Source: Callipepla californica brunnescens
Taxonomy: Eukaryota > Chordata > Aves > Galliformes > Odontophoridae
NCBI GenBank assembly: GCA_023055505.1
Contig: JALIRH010000099.1
Coordinates: 263,001 to 327,000 of the forward strand
Direction of reading: 5' to 3'
Length of the DNA stretch: 64,000 bases
The first letter of the stretch is position 1; each line of letters begins with the position of its first letter. Below the pieces are notes generated by a model. The model saw nothing but the letters and a program-made list of their open reading frames with translations, searched no databases and was not told the DNA's origin. The position numbers and the translations under genes were made by a program. Shown here one piece after another: positions 26,701 to 40,900 of the stretch.

Positions 26701-28508
26701 TAACCTTAACCCTAACCCTGTTCCATTCTCTAAACATATCTGTAAGCATTACCTTCATCCTAACTCGAACTCTACCCTAACCCTATCCCTTTGACCCCAA
26801 CACAAAACCCAGATTGAGCCTGACCCTAACCTAGGTAGCATCAAGTGTATGTAGGGTGAATTTGAGTTTTAGGGTCAAAGTTAAATTGTTAGTTTTAGGG
26901 TTAGGGTGAAGGATTGCTTTAGTTCTAGTATTAGGGTGTTTGGGGTTAGGGTTAGGGTAAGGATTTGGGGGTGGATTAGGTTTAGGGTCAGGTTTGGGGG
27001 AGTTTTGGGGTTAGGGTTAGATTTAGGATTAGGGTTAGCAAAAAAGTTGTTTTAATTTTAGTTTAGGTTAGTGCTAGGATTAGGTTGAGTGTTCTTGTGA
27101 AGTTTAGGTTTAGGGTTAGGTTTAGGTTTAGATTGAGGTTTAGGGTAAGGAGTAGGGTTCATTTGACTTTTAGGGTCAGAGTAGAGTTAAGTCGTGTTAG
27201 GGTTAAGGTTAAGAACAGGATTCAGATTCCAATTAGGTTTTGGGTTCCTACTAGGGATAGGCCTCAAATTAGTGTTAAGGTTAGGGTTAGGGTTAGGTAT
27301 AGGGAAAGGGTTAGTGTTAAGGCCAGGGCAAGTGTATGGTTTAGGGTAAAGATTGGATTTAGGGTTAGGTTTAGATGTAGGTTTGGTTTGATCGTTAGGG
27401 TGTGAGAAGGCACCGGCCTTGGATTTCATTTGGAGATTGGGTAAGGTTTAGGAATAGGAATAACATTGGTGTTTAAAAGATGATTAGTGTTAGTATTAGG
27501 GATAGGGTTACGGTTAGAGTTTAGTTAGGGTTGTTAGTTTTAGAGTGAGGGATAGGGGTATGGTTTGGTCTAGTACTTGGGTTAGGGTTTGGGATAGTCA
27601 TAGCATTAGTGTTAGGGTTAGGGTTCCGTTAGGGTTGTGGTAATCTGATGCTAGGTGTCGGGATTAGGGTTGTGCTTAAATGTGGGTTTGGTTTGAGGGT
27701 CAGAGTTAGGGTTAGGGTAGAGTTAGAATTAGGGTAAGAGTTAGGATTAGGTTTAGGATTAGGATAAAGATTAGGTTAGGATTAGTGTTGGCTTTAGGGT
27801 TGTGTCTGGGAGAAGGGTTAGTGTTAGGGATAGACTTAGGGTAAGAGTAAGTGTTAGGAATAGGCATAGGTTTTGGGAAAGTTTCAGAGTTTGGACTGGA
27901 TTTATGATTAGGGATAGGGACAAAGATTTTTTGAGATTTATGATTAGATTTAGGGAGAAAAGTAGGCTGACTTGTGGTGTTAGCAGTAGGTTTAGGTTTA
28001 GGTTTAGGTTTAGGATTCCATTTGTATTTATTGATCGAGGTTGGGTTAGTTTGAGTGTAAAGGTCAGAGTAGGGTTAGGCCTTGGGATAGGGTTAAGGTT
28101 TGGAATAGGATTAGGATTCAAATGATGTTACGGGTTGGTGTTAGGGTTAGGGAAAGGTTAGGATCAGGGTTGAGGTCAGGGTTAGGTATAGGAAAAGGGT
28201 TAGTGTTAGGGCTAGGGCAATTGGAAGGGTTAGGCTTAGGCTTAGATATTAGGGTTAGGTTTAGGCGGAGGTTTGGTTGGAGTGTCAGGGTGAGAGAAGG
28301 GGTAGGCCTGGGGTTTGGTTTTGGGTTACATCATACAAATCATCACATACATTAGGTGGGGTGGGAGGTGCAAGGAACAGCCAGCAAAGTGCTGAGTTCA
28401 TTCCAATCAGAGGACCTGAAGATCGGGTAGCAACCGTTTGTGTTGCCAATTCCGATGATATTTATGGGGCCCTGATGTTATGGTTCAGTGGGGAGTCACT
28501 ATCAAGTC
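23719..28508. repeat. Array unit 4 (4790 bp)
   Basis: It is close to unit 3 and carries the 8-bp deletion. It shares AGATCTG (near 24384) only with unit 5, and CCTTCAAACC (near 24799) only with unit 7. This checkerboard suggests conversion or block duplication rather than simple stepwise copying. Confidence 0.9.
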
Positions 28509-31500
28509 CAAACCCAATCCAAACCCCAAACCTACTCCTATTCCTAAACCTTATCTTAACCCTAAACCAAACCCAAACCCAAGGCCCTCCCCTTCTCTCA
28601 GCCTAACACTCAAACTAACCTAAACCCGAAACTAACCCTACATTTATCCTAATCTTATCCATATTCTAAGGCCTAACCCTACTCTGACCAGAAAGCTCAT
28701 GTTGTCTAAAATCTACCCCTTACCTAAAACCTAAATCGACAAAAAAACCTAACCCGAAACCTCAACCTAACTCTTCTCCTAACTAGAACACCAGCACTTC
28801 ACCTTACCCTAACTGGAAACCTAGGACTAAATCCTTACCTTGTCCAGAACCCTATTCCTAACCCAAACCAGAATTCTAACCTCTACCCTAACCAAAACCC
28901 TTCCCCTAAACCTAAACCTAATGCTACCCTCAACCAAACCCTAGCCCTAAATCCTACCCTAAAACCAACACCACGTTTAAGCTCAAACCTCAAGCCTCAA
29001 AGAAAGCATCAGATTACCGCAGATCTCACCTAACACTAACCCCAATCCAATCCCTACTACTAACCCCAAACCCAATCCAAACACCAAAACTATTCCTATT
29101 CCTAAACCTAACACTAAGCCAGAACCAAACCCAAGGCCTACCCCTTCTCTCAGCCTGACACTCAAACTAACCTAGATCTGAACGCAACGCTAAATCAAAT
29201 ACTAAAACTCACCCTTAGCCAAGGCCCTTTTAGGACCCTTCCCTGGTCCTAAAACTAAAGAGAACCCTACCCCTTCCACTAAACCTTCATCTACATCCCT
29301 AACCCTTACCCTAAACCTAAATCTACACCAAAACCTAACCCTAACCCTAAGATGTCTTCTAACTGTAAAACTAACGCTTCACCTAACTCGAACTGAAACC
29401 CCAGGACTAAACCTTACCTAACACCTAGCTATATTCCTAACCCTATCCTGAAACCTAACGTTAACCCTAACCCTAAAAACAACTTGGAACCAAACCCTAA
29501 CCCTAACCTAACCCTTATCAGAACCCTAAATCTAATCCTAACCGTTACCTCAATTTAACTCCAATTCTTCCTGAAATCTAAATGGGACCTTAAAACCAAC
29601 CCCAGATTGAAGCCCAACCCTAAACCTAACACAAAGCATTAGATTACCACAGCCATCACCTAACTCTAACCCCAGCCTTAACGCTAATACTATCCCAAAC
29701 ACTATTCCAATTCCTAAACCCAACACAAACCCAAAAACACAAAGCCTACAATTCTCACAGCCTAACACTGAAAGGAAACCTAAATCTTACCCTAACTCTA
29801 AAACTAATCCAAAGCATGACCACAATTTAAACTCTAAATCTACCTTCAAACTAAAGCTGACCCTAACACCAACCTCAAGTAAAAGCCCAACCCTAAGCCT
29901 AACACAAAGCATTAGATTACCACAACGCTCACCTAACTTCTAACCCCCACCCTAACACTAATACTAAAGCAATCGGATTCCAAATACTAACCCAATTCCT
30001 ATTCTGAAACCCAAAACTATTCCAAAAACAAACCCAAGGCCTAACCTTTCTCTCACCCTAACAATCAAAGAAAACCTATTCCTAAACCTAATCCTAAATC
30101 TAGTCCTAACCCTAACCCTCACCCTTAATCTAACCCCAACCCCCACCCAGAAGCTAACACTTAGCATTGTACAATACCTAAACGTACCCCTAATCCTTAT
30201 CACTAAACCTAAAAGGAACCTGAAACATAGTGCTAAATCCGAACCCTAACCCTGAAGACTAACGCTAACAATGAACCAATTCCTATACCTTTTCCTTCCT
30301 CCAAATTGATTCCTAGCACTAACCCTAACCCTACATTAACCCTATCCTAACCCTAACCCTAACCCTAGCCCTAAACTACATTAACCCTAACCCTAACCCT
30401 AACCCTAACCCTAACCCTAACCCTAAACCTAAACCTAACCCTAACCCTAACCCTAACCCTAATTCCTAACCCTTACCTTCACTGTATCACAATCCCTATC
30501 CTAATTCTTACCCTAACCCTAACCCTTACCTAACCCTAACCCTAACCCTAACCCTAACCCTAACTCTAACCTTAACCCTAACCCGAATCCTAACCCTAAC
30601 CCTAACCCTAATCCTAACCCTAACCCTAACCCTAACCCTAATTCCTAACCCTTACCTTTACTGTATCACAATCCCTATCCTAATTCTTATCCTAACCCTA
30701 ACCCTTACCCTAACCCTAGCCTAACCCAAACCCTAACCCTAACCCTAACCCTAACCCTAACCCTAACCCTAACCCTAACCCTAACCCTAACCCTAACCCT
30801 AACCCTAACCCTAACCCTAACCCTACTTTACCCTAACCCTAATCCTAACACTAACTCTAACTTTATTCCTTACCCTAACACTAATCCAATCCCGAACCGT
30901 AACCCTAATCCTAGCCCTAACTCTAACTTTATTCGTAACCCTACCCCTAATCCAAACAATAACCCTTACCCTAATCAATCCCTATCCCTATTCCTAACCC
31001 TTACCCTAACCGTATCACAATCCCTATCCTAACTCTTACCATAACCCAAACCCTAACCTAACCCTAACCCTAACCCTAACCCTATCCCTAACCCTTACCC
31101 TAACCCTAACCCTAACCCTACCCTAACCTTAACTCTACCCTAACCGTATCCCTACCCTAACCCTAACCCTAATCCTAGCCCTTACTCTAACTTTATTCCT
31201 AACCCTACCCCTGATCCAAACACTAACCCTAACCTTAATGTAACCCTAACCCTATTCCTAACCCTTACCCTAACTGTATCCCATTCCCTATCCTAACTCT
31301 TACCATAACCCTAACCCTGATGCTAATGCTAACCCTAACCCTGAATCTAACCCTTACCCTAACCCTATCCCTTACCCAGAAGCTAACACTTAGCGTTGTA
31401 CAATACCTAACCGTACCCTAACCCTATCCCTAAACCTAAAAGGAACCCAAACTCTAACCCTAAATCTGTCCCTGAGCCTAACCTTCAACCTTACCCTAAC

Positions 31501-33304
31501 CTTAACCCTAACCCTCTTCCATTCTCTAAACATATCTGTAAGCATTACCTTCATCCTAACTCGAACTCTACCCTAACCCTATCCCTTTGACCCCAACACA
31601 AAACCCAGATTGAGCCTGACCCTAACCTAGGTAGCATCAAGTGTATGTAGGGTGAATTTGAGTTTTAGGGTCAAAGTTAAATTGTTAGTTTTAGGGTTAG
31701 GGTGAAGGATTGCTTTAGTTCTAGTATTAGGGTGTTTGGGGTTAGGGTTAGGGTAAGGATTTGGGGGTGGATTAGGTTTAGGGTCAGGTTTGGGGGAGTT
31801 TTGGGGTTAGGGTTAGATTTAGGATTAGGGTTAGCAAAAAAGGTGTTTTAGTTTTAGTTTAGGTTAGTGCTAGGATTAGGTTGAGTGTTCTTGTGAAGTT
31901 TAGGTTTAGGGTTAGGTTTAGGTTTAGATTGAGGTTTAGGGTAAGGAGTAGGGTTCATTTGACTTTTAGGGTCAGAGTAGAGTTAAGTCGTGTTAGGGTT
32001 AAGGTTAAGAACAGGATTCAGATTCCAATTAGGTTTTGGGTTCCTACTAGGGATAGGCCTCAAATTAGTGTTAAGGTTAGGGTTAGGGTTAGGTATAGGG
32101 AAAGGGTTAGTGTTAAGGCCAGGGCAAGTGTATGGTTTAGGGTAAAGATTGGATTTAGGGTTAGGTTTAGATGTAGGTTTGGTTTGATCGTTAGGGTGTG
32201 AGAAGGCACCGGCCTTGGATTTCATTTGGAGATTGGGTAAGGTTTAGGAATAGGAATAACATTGGTGTTTAAAAGATGATTAGTGTTAGTATTAGGGATA
32301 GGGTTACGGTTAGAGTTTAGTTAGGGTTGTTAGTTTTAGAGTGAGGGATAGGGGTATGGTTTGGTCTAGTACTTGGGTTAGGGTTTGGGATAGTCATAGC
32401 ATTAGTGTTAGGGTTAGGGTTCCGTTAGGGTTGTGGTAATCTGATGCTAGGTGTCGGGATTAGGGTTGTGCTTAAATGTGGGTTTGGTTTGAGGGTCAGA
32501 GTTAGGGTTAGGGTAGAGTTAGAATTAGGGTAAGAGTTAGGATTAGGTTTAGGATTAGGATAAAGATTAGGTTAGGATTAGTGTTGGCTTTAGGGTTGTG
32601 TCTGGGAGAAGGGTTAGTGTTAGGGATAGACTTAGGGTAAGAGTAAGTGTTAGGAATAGGCATAGGTTTTGGGAAAGTTTCAGAGTTTGGACTGGATTTA
32701 TGATTAGGGATAGGGACAAAGATTTTTTGAGATTTATGATTAGATTTAGGGAGAAAAGTAGGCTGACTTGTGGTGTTAGCAGTAGGTTTAGGTTTAGGTT
32801 TAGGTTTAGGATTCCATTTGTATTTATTGATCGAGGTTGGGTTAGTTTGAGTGTAAAGGTCAGAGTAGGGTTAGGCCTTGGGATAGGGTTAAGGTTTGGA
32901 ATAGGATTAGGATTCAAATGATGTTACGGGTTGGTGTTAGGGTTAGGGAAAGGTTAGGATCAGGGTTGAGGTCAGGGTTAGGTATAGGAAAAGGGTTAGT
33001 GTTAGGGCTAGGGCAATTGGAAGGGTTAGGCTTAGGCTTAGATATTAGGGTTAGGTTTAGGCGGAGGTTTGGTTGGAGTGTCAGGGTGAGAGAAGGGGTA
33101 GGCCTGGGGTTTGGTTTTGGGTTACATCATACAAATCATCACATACATTAGGTGGGGTGGGAGGTGCAAGGAACAGCCAGCAAAGTGCTGAGTTCATTCC
33201 AATCAGAGGACCTGAAGATCGGGTAGCAACCGTTTGTGTTGCCAATTCCGATGATATTTATGGGGCCCTGATGTTATGGTTCAGTGGGGAGTCACTATCA
33301 AGTC
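28509..33304. repeat. Array unit 5 (4796 bp)
   Basis: It carries the 8-bp deletion and the AGATCTG variant of unit 4. A long uninterrupted CCCTAA run lies at about 30728-30824. In AATCAATCCC near 30975 it differs from the AATCAAACCC of its neighbours. Confidence 0.9.
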
Positions 33305-36300
33305 CAAACCCAATCCAAACCCCAAACCTACTCCTATTCCTAAACCTTATCTTAACCCTAAACCAAACCCAAACCCAAGGCCCTCCCCTTCTCTCAGCCT
33401 AACACTCAAACTAACCTAAACCCGAAACTAACCCTACATTTATCCTAATCTTATCCATATTCTAAGGCCTAACCCTACTCTGACCAGAAAGCTCATGTTG
33501 TCTAAAATCTACCCCTTACCTAAAACCTAAATCGACAAAAAAACCTAACCCGAAACCTCAACCTAACTCTTCTCCTAACTAGAACACCAGCACTTCACCT
33601 TACCCTAACTGGAAACCTAGGACTAAATCCTTACCTTGTCCAGAACCCTATTCCTAACCCAAACCAGAATTCTAACCTCTACCCTAACCAAAACCCTTCC
33701 CCTAAACCTAAACCTAATGCTACCCTCAACCAAACCCTAGCCCTAAATCCTACCCTAAAACCAACACCACGTTTAAGCTCAAACCTCAAGCCTCAAAGAA
33801 AGCATCAGATTACCGCAGATCTCACCTAACACTAACCCCAATCCAATCCCTACTACTAACCCCAAACCCAATCCAAACACCAAAACTATTCCTATTCCTA
33901 AACCTAACACTAAGCCAGAACCAAACCCAAGGCCTACCCCTTCTCTCAGCCTGACACTCAAACTAACCTAGACCTGAACGCAACGCTAAATCAAATACTA
34001 AAACTCACCCTTAGCCAAGGCCCTTTTAGGACCCTTCCCTGGTCCTAAAACTAAAGAGAACCCTACCCCTTCCACTAAACCTTCATCTACATCCCTAACC
34101 CTTACCCTAAACCTAAATCTACACCAAAACCTAACCCTAACCCTAACATGTCTTCTAACTGTAAAACTAACGCTTCACCTAACCCGAACTGAAACCCCAG
34201 GACTAAACCTTACCTAACACCTAGCTATATTCCTAACCCTATCCTGAAACCTAACGTTAACCCTAACCCTAAAAACAACTTGGAACCAAACCCTAACCCT
34301 AACCTAACCCTTATCAGAACCCTAAATCTAATCCTAACCGTTACCTCAATTTAACTCCAATTCTTCCTGAAATCTAAATGGGACCTTAAAACCAACCCCA
34401 GATTGAAGCCCAACCCTAAACCTAACACAAAGCATTAGATTACCACAGCCATCACCTAACTCTAACCCCAGCCTTAACGCTAATACTATCCCAAACACTA
34501 TTCCAATTCCTAAACCCAACACAAACCCAAAAACACAAAGCCTACAATTCTCACAGCCTAACACTGAAAGGAAACCTAAATCTTACCCTAACTCTAAAAC
34601 TAATCCAAAGCATGACCACAATTTCAACTCTAAATCTACCTTCAAACTAAAGCTGACCCTAACACCAACCTCAAGTAAAAGCCCAACCCTAAGCCTAACA
34701 CAAAGCATTAGATTACCACAACGCTCACCTAACTTCTAACCCCCACCCTAACACTAATACTAAAGCAATCAGATTCCAAATACTAACCCAATTCCTATTC
34801 TGAAACCCAAAACTATTCCAAAAACAAACCCAAGGCCTAACCTTTCTCTCACCCTAACAATCAAAGAAAACCTATTCCTAAACCTAATCCTAAATCTAGT
34901 CCTAAACCTAACCCTCACCCTTAATCTAACCCCAACCCCCACCCAGAAGCTAACACTTAGCATTGTACAATACCTAAACGTACCCCTAATCCTTATCACT
35001 AAACCTAAAAGGAACCTGAAACATAGTGCTAAATCCGAACCCTAACCCTGAAGACCAACGCTAACAATGAACCAATTCCTATACCTTTTCCTTCCTCCAA
35101 ATTGATTCCTAGCACTAACCCTAACCCTACATTAACCCTAACCCTAACCCTAACCCTAACCCTAGCCCTAACCTAACTCTAACCCTAACCCTAACCCTAA
35201 ACCTAATGCTAACCCTTACCCTACCCTAACCCTAACCCTACCATACCCTAACCCTAACCTACCCTAACACTAACCCTAACCCTAACCCTACCCTAACCCT
35301 AACCCTAACCCTAACCCTAACCCTAACCCTAACCCTAACCCTAACCCTACCCTAACCCTAACCCTAACCCTAACCCTAACCCTAGCCTAACCCTAACCCT
35401 AACCCTAACCCTAACCCTAACCCTTACCTAACCCTAACCCTAACCCTAACCCTAACCCTACTTTACCCTAACCCTAATCCTAACACTAACTCTAACTTTA
35501 TTCCTTACCCTAACACTAATCCAATCCCGAACCCTAACCCTGATCCTAGCCCTAACTCTAACTTTATTCGTAACCCTACCCCTAATCCAAACAATAACCC
35601 TTACCCTAATCAAACCCTATCCCTATTCCTAACCCTTACCCTAACCGTATCACAATCCCTATCCTAACTCTTACCATAACCCAAACCCTAACCTAACCCT
35701 AACCCTAACCCTAACCCTATCCCTAACCCTTACCCTAACCCTAACCCTAACCCTACCCTAACCTTAACTCTACCCTAACCGTATCCCTACCCTAACCCTA
35801 ACACTAATCCTAGCCCTTACTCTAACTTTATTCCTAACCCTACCCCTGATCCAAACACTAACCCTAACCTTAATGTAACCCTAACCCTATTCCTAACCCT
35901 TACCCTAACTGTATCCCATTCCCTATCCTAACTCTTACCATAACCCTAACCCTGATGCTAATGCTAACCCTAACCCTGAATCTAACCCTTACCCTAACCC
36001 TATCCCTTACCCAGAAGCTAACACTTAGCGTTGTACAATACCTAACCGTACCCTAACCCTATCCCTAAACCTAAAAGGAACCCAAACTCTAACCCTAAAT
36101 CTGTCCCTGAGCCTAACCTTCAACCTTACCCTAACCTTAACCCTAACCCTCTTCCATTCTCTAAACATATCTGTAAGCATTACCTTCATCCTAACTCGAA
36201 CTCTACCCTAACCCTATCCCTTTGACCCCAACACAAAACCCAGATTGAGCCTGACCCTAACCTAGGTAGCATCAAGTGTATGTAGGGTGAATTTGAGTTT

Positions 36301-37939
36301 TAGGGTCAAAGTTAAATTGTTAGTTTTAGGGTTAGGGTGAAGGATTGCTTTAGTTCTAGTATTAGGGTGTTTGGGGTTAGGGTTAGGGTAAGGATTTTGG
36401 AGTGGATTAGGTTTAGGGTCAGGTTTGGGGGAGTTTTGGGGTTAGGGTTAGATTTAGGATTAGGGTTAGCAAAAAAGTTGTTTTAGTTTTAGTTTAGGTT
36501 AGTGCTAGGATTAGGTTGAGTGTTCTTGTGAAGTTTAGGTTTAGGGTTAGGTTTAGGTTTAGATTGAGGTTTAGGGTAAGGAGTAGGGTTCATTTGACTT
36601 TTAGGGTCAGAGTAGAGTTAAGTCGTGTTAGGGTTAAGGTTAAGAACAGGATTCAGATTCCAATTAGGTTTTGGGTTCCTACTAGGGATAGGCCTCAAAT
36701 TAGTGTTAAGGTTAGGGTTAGGGTTAGGTATAGGGAAAGGGTTAGTGTTAAGGCCAGGGCAAGTGTATGGTTTAGGGTAAAGATTGGATTTAGGGTTAGG
36801 TTTAGATGTAGGTTTGGTTTGATCGTTAGGGTGTGAGAAGGCACCGGCCTTGGATTTCATTTGGAGATTGGGTAAGGTTTAGGAATAGGAATAACATTGG
36901 TGTTTAAAAGATGATTAGTGTTAGTATTAGGGATAGGGTTACGGTTAGAGTTTAGTTAGGGTTGTTAGTTTTAGAGTGAGGGATAGGGGTATGGTTTGGT
37001 CTAGTACTTGGGTTAGGGTTTGGGATAGTCCTAGCATTAGTGTTAGGGTTAGGGTTCCGTTAGGGTTGTGGTAATCTGATGCTAGGTGTCGGGATTAGGG
37101 TTGTGCTTAAATGTGGGTTTGGTTTGAGGGTCAGAGTTAGGGTTAGGGTAGAGTTAGAATTAGGGTAAGAGTTAGGATTAGGTTTAGGATTAGGATAAAG
37201 ATTAGGTTAGGATTAGTGTTGGCTTTAGGGTTGTGTCTGGGAGAAGGGTTAGTGTTAGGGATAGACTTAGGGTAAGAGTAAGTGTTAGGAATAGGCATAG
37301 GTTTTGGGAAAGTTTCAGAGTTTGGACTGGATTTATGATTAGGGTTAGGGACAAAGATTTTTTGAGATTTGTGATTAGATTTAGGGAGAAAAGTAGGCTG
37401 ACTTGTGGTGTTAGCAGTAGGTTTAGGTTTAGGTTTAGGTTTAGGATTCCATTTGTATTTATTGATCGAGGTTGGGTTAGTTGGAGTGTAAAGGTCAGAG
37501 TAGGGTTAGGCCTTGGGATAGGGTTAAGGTTTGGAATAGGATTAGGATTCAAATGATGTTACGGGTTGGTGTTAGGGTTAGGGAAAGGTTAGGATCAGGG
37601 TTGAGGTCAGGGTTAGGTATAGGAAAAGGGTTAGTGTTAGGGCTAGGGCAATTGGAAGGGTTAGGCTTAGGCTTAGATATTAGGGTTAGGTTTAGGCGGA
37701 GGTTTGGTTGGAGTGTCAGGGTGAGAGAAGGGGTAGGCCTGGGGTTTGGTTTTGGGTTACATCATACAAATCATCACATACATTAGGTGGGGTGGGAGGT
37801 GCAAGGAACAGCCAGCAAAGTGCTGAGTTCATTCCAATCAGAGGACCTGAAGATCGGGTAGCAACCGTTTGTGTTGCCAATTCCGATGATATTTATGGGG
37901 CCCTGATGTTATGGTTCAGTGGGGAGTCACTATCAAGTC
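33305..37939. repeat. Array unit 6 (4635 bp, shortest full unit)
   Basis: The CCCTAA part is short (about 35130-36240) and resembles units 0-2, with CTAGCCCTAACCTAACTC near 35162. Its G-rich half also has the units 0-2 form GGATTTTGGAGTGG. Its protease piece nevertheless carries the 8-bp deletion of units 3-7. It is therefore a mosaic of the two unit types. Confidence 0.9.
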
Positions 37940-40900
37940 CAAACCCAATCCAAACCCCAAACCTACTCCTATTCCTAAACCTTATCTTAACCCTAAACCA
38001 AACCCAAACCCAAGGCCCTCCCCTTCTCTCAGCCTAACACTCAAACTAACCTAAACCCGAAACTAACCCTACATTTATCCTAATCTTATCCATATTCTAA
38101 GGCCTAACCCTACTCTGACCAGAAAGCTCATGTTGTCTAAAATCTACCCCTTACCTAAAACCTAAATCGACAAAAAAACCTAACCCGAAACCTCAACCTA
38201 ACTCTTCTCCTAACTAGAACACCAGCACTTCACCTTACCCTAACTGGAAACCTAGGACTAAATCCTTACCTTGTCCAGAACCCTATTCCTAACCCAAACC
38301 AGAATTCTAACCTCTACCCTAACCAAAACCCTTCCCCTAAACCTAAACCTAATGCTACCCTCAACCAAACCCTAGCCCTAAATCCTACCCTAAAACCAAC
38401 ACCACGTTTAAGCTCAAACCTCAAGCCTCAAAGAAAGCATCAGATTACCGCAGATCTCACCTAACACTAACCCCAATCCAATCCCTACTACTAACCCCAA
38501 ACCCAATCCAAACACCAAAACTATTCCTATTCCTAAACCTAACACTAAGCCAGAACCAAACCCAAGGCCTACCCCTTCTCTCAGCCTGACACTCAAACTA
38601 ACCTAGACCTGAACGCAACGCTAAATCAAATACTAAAACTCACCCTTAGCCAAGGCCCTTTTAGGACCCTTCCCTGGTCCTAAAACTAAAGAGAACCCTA
38701 CCCCTTCCACTAAACCTTCATCTACATCCCTAACCCTTACCCTAAACCTAAATCTACACCAAAACCTAACCCTAACCCTAACATGTCTTCTAACTGTAAA
38801 ACTAACGCTTCACCTAACCCGAACTGAAACCCCAGGACTAAACCTTACCTAACACCTAGCTATATTCCTAACCCTATCCTGAAACCTAACGTTAACCCTA
38901 ACCCTAAAAACAACTTGGAACCAAACCCTAACCCTAACCTAACCCTTATCAGAACCCTAAATCTAATCCTAACCGTTACCTCAATTTAACTCCAATTCTT
39001 CCTGAAATCTAAATGGGACCTTCAAACCAACCCCAGATTGAAGCCCAACCCTAAACCTAACACAAAGCATTAGATTACCACAGCCATCACCTAACTCTAA
39101 CCCCAGCCTTAACGCTAATACTATCCCAAACACTATTCCAATTCCTAAACCCAACACAAACCCAAAAACACAAAGCCTACAATTCTCACAGCCTAACACT
39201 GAAAGGAAACCTAAATCTTACCCTAACTCTAAAACTAATCCAAAGCATGACCACAATTTAAACTCTAAATCTACCTTCAAACTAAAGCTGACCCTAACAC
39301 CAACCTCAAGTAAAAGCCCAACCCTAAGCCTAACACAAAGCATTAGATTACCACAACGCTCACCTAACTTCTAACCCCCACCCTAACACTAATACTAAAG
39401 CAATCAGATTCCAAATACTAACCCAATTCCTATTCTGAAACCCAAAACTATTCCAAAAACAAACCCAAGGCCTAACCTTTCTCTCACCCTAACAATCAAA
39501 GAAAACCTATTCCTAAACCTAATCCTAAATCTAGTCCTAACCCTAACCCTCACCCTTAATCTAACCCCAACCCCCACCCAGAAGCTAACACTTAGCATTG
39601 TACAATACCTAAACGTACCCCTAATCCTTATCACTAAACCTAAAAGGAACCTGAAACATAGTGCTAAATCCGAACCCTAACCCTGAAGACTAACGCTAAC
39701 AATGAACCAATTCCTATACCTTTTCCTTCCTCCAAATTGATTCCTAGCACTAACCCTAACCCTACATTAACCCTATCCTAACCCTAACCCTAACCCTAGC
39801 CCTAAACTACATTAACCCTAACCCTAACCCTAACCCTAACCCTAACCCTAAACCTAAACCTAAACCTAACCCTAACCCTAACCCTAATTCCTAACCCTTA
39901 CCTTCACTGTATCACAATCCCTATCCTAATTCTTACCCTAACCCTAACCCTTACCTAACCCTAACCCTAACCCTAACCCTAACCCTAACCCTAACTCTAA
40001 CCTTAACCCTAACCCGAATCCTAACCCTAACCCTAACCCTAATCCTAACCCTAACCCTAACCCTAACCCTAATTCCTAACCCTTACCTTTACTGTATCAC
40101 AATCCCTATCCTAATTCTTATCCTAACCCTAACCCTTACCCTAACCCTAGCCTAACCCAAACCCTAACCCTAACCCTAACCCTAACCCTAACCCTAACCC
40201 TAACCCTAACCCTAACCCTAACCCTAACCCTAACCCTAACCCTAACCCTAACCCTACTTTACCCTAACCCTAATCCTAACACTAACTCTAACTTTATTCC
40301 TTACCCTAACACTAATCCAATCCCGAACCGTAACCCTAATCCTAGCCCTAACTCTAACTTTATTCGTAACCCTACCCCTAATCCAAACAATAACCCTTAC
40401 CCTAATCAAACCCTATCCCTATTCCTAACCCTTACCCTAACCGTATCACAATCCCTATCCTAACTCTTACCATAACCCAAACCCTAACCTAACCCTAACC
40501 CTAACCCTAACCCTATCCCTAACCCTTACCCTAACCCTAACCCTAACCCTACCCTAACCTTAACTCTACCCTAACCGTATCCCTACCCTAACCCTAACCC
40601 TAATCCTAGCCCTTACTCTAACTTTATTCCTAACCCTACCCCTGATCCAAACACTAACCCTAACCTTAATGTAACCCTAACCCTATTCCTAACCCTTACC
40701 CTAACTGTATCCCATTCCCTATCCTAACTCTTACCATAACCCTAACCCTGATGCTAATGCTAACCCTAACCCTGAATCTAACCCTTACCCTAACCCTATC
40801 CCTTACCCAGAAGCTAACACTTAGCGTTGTACAATACCTAACCGTACCCTAACCCTATCCCTAAACCTAAAAGGAACCCAAACTCTAACCCTAAATCTGT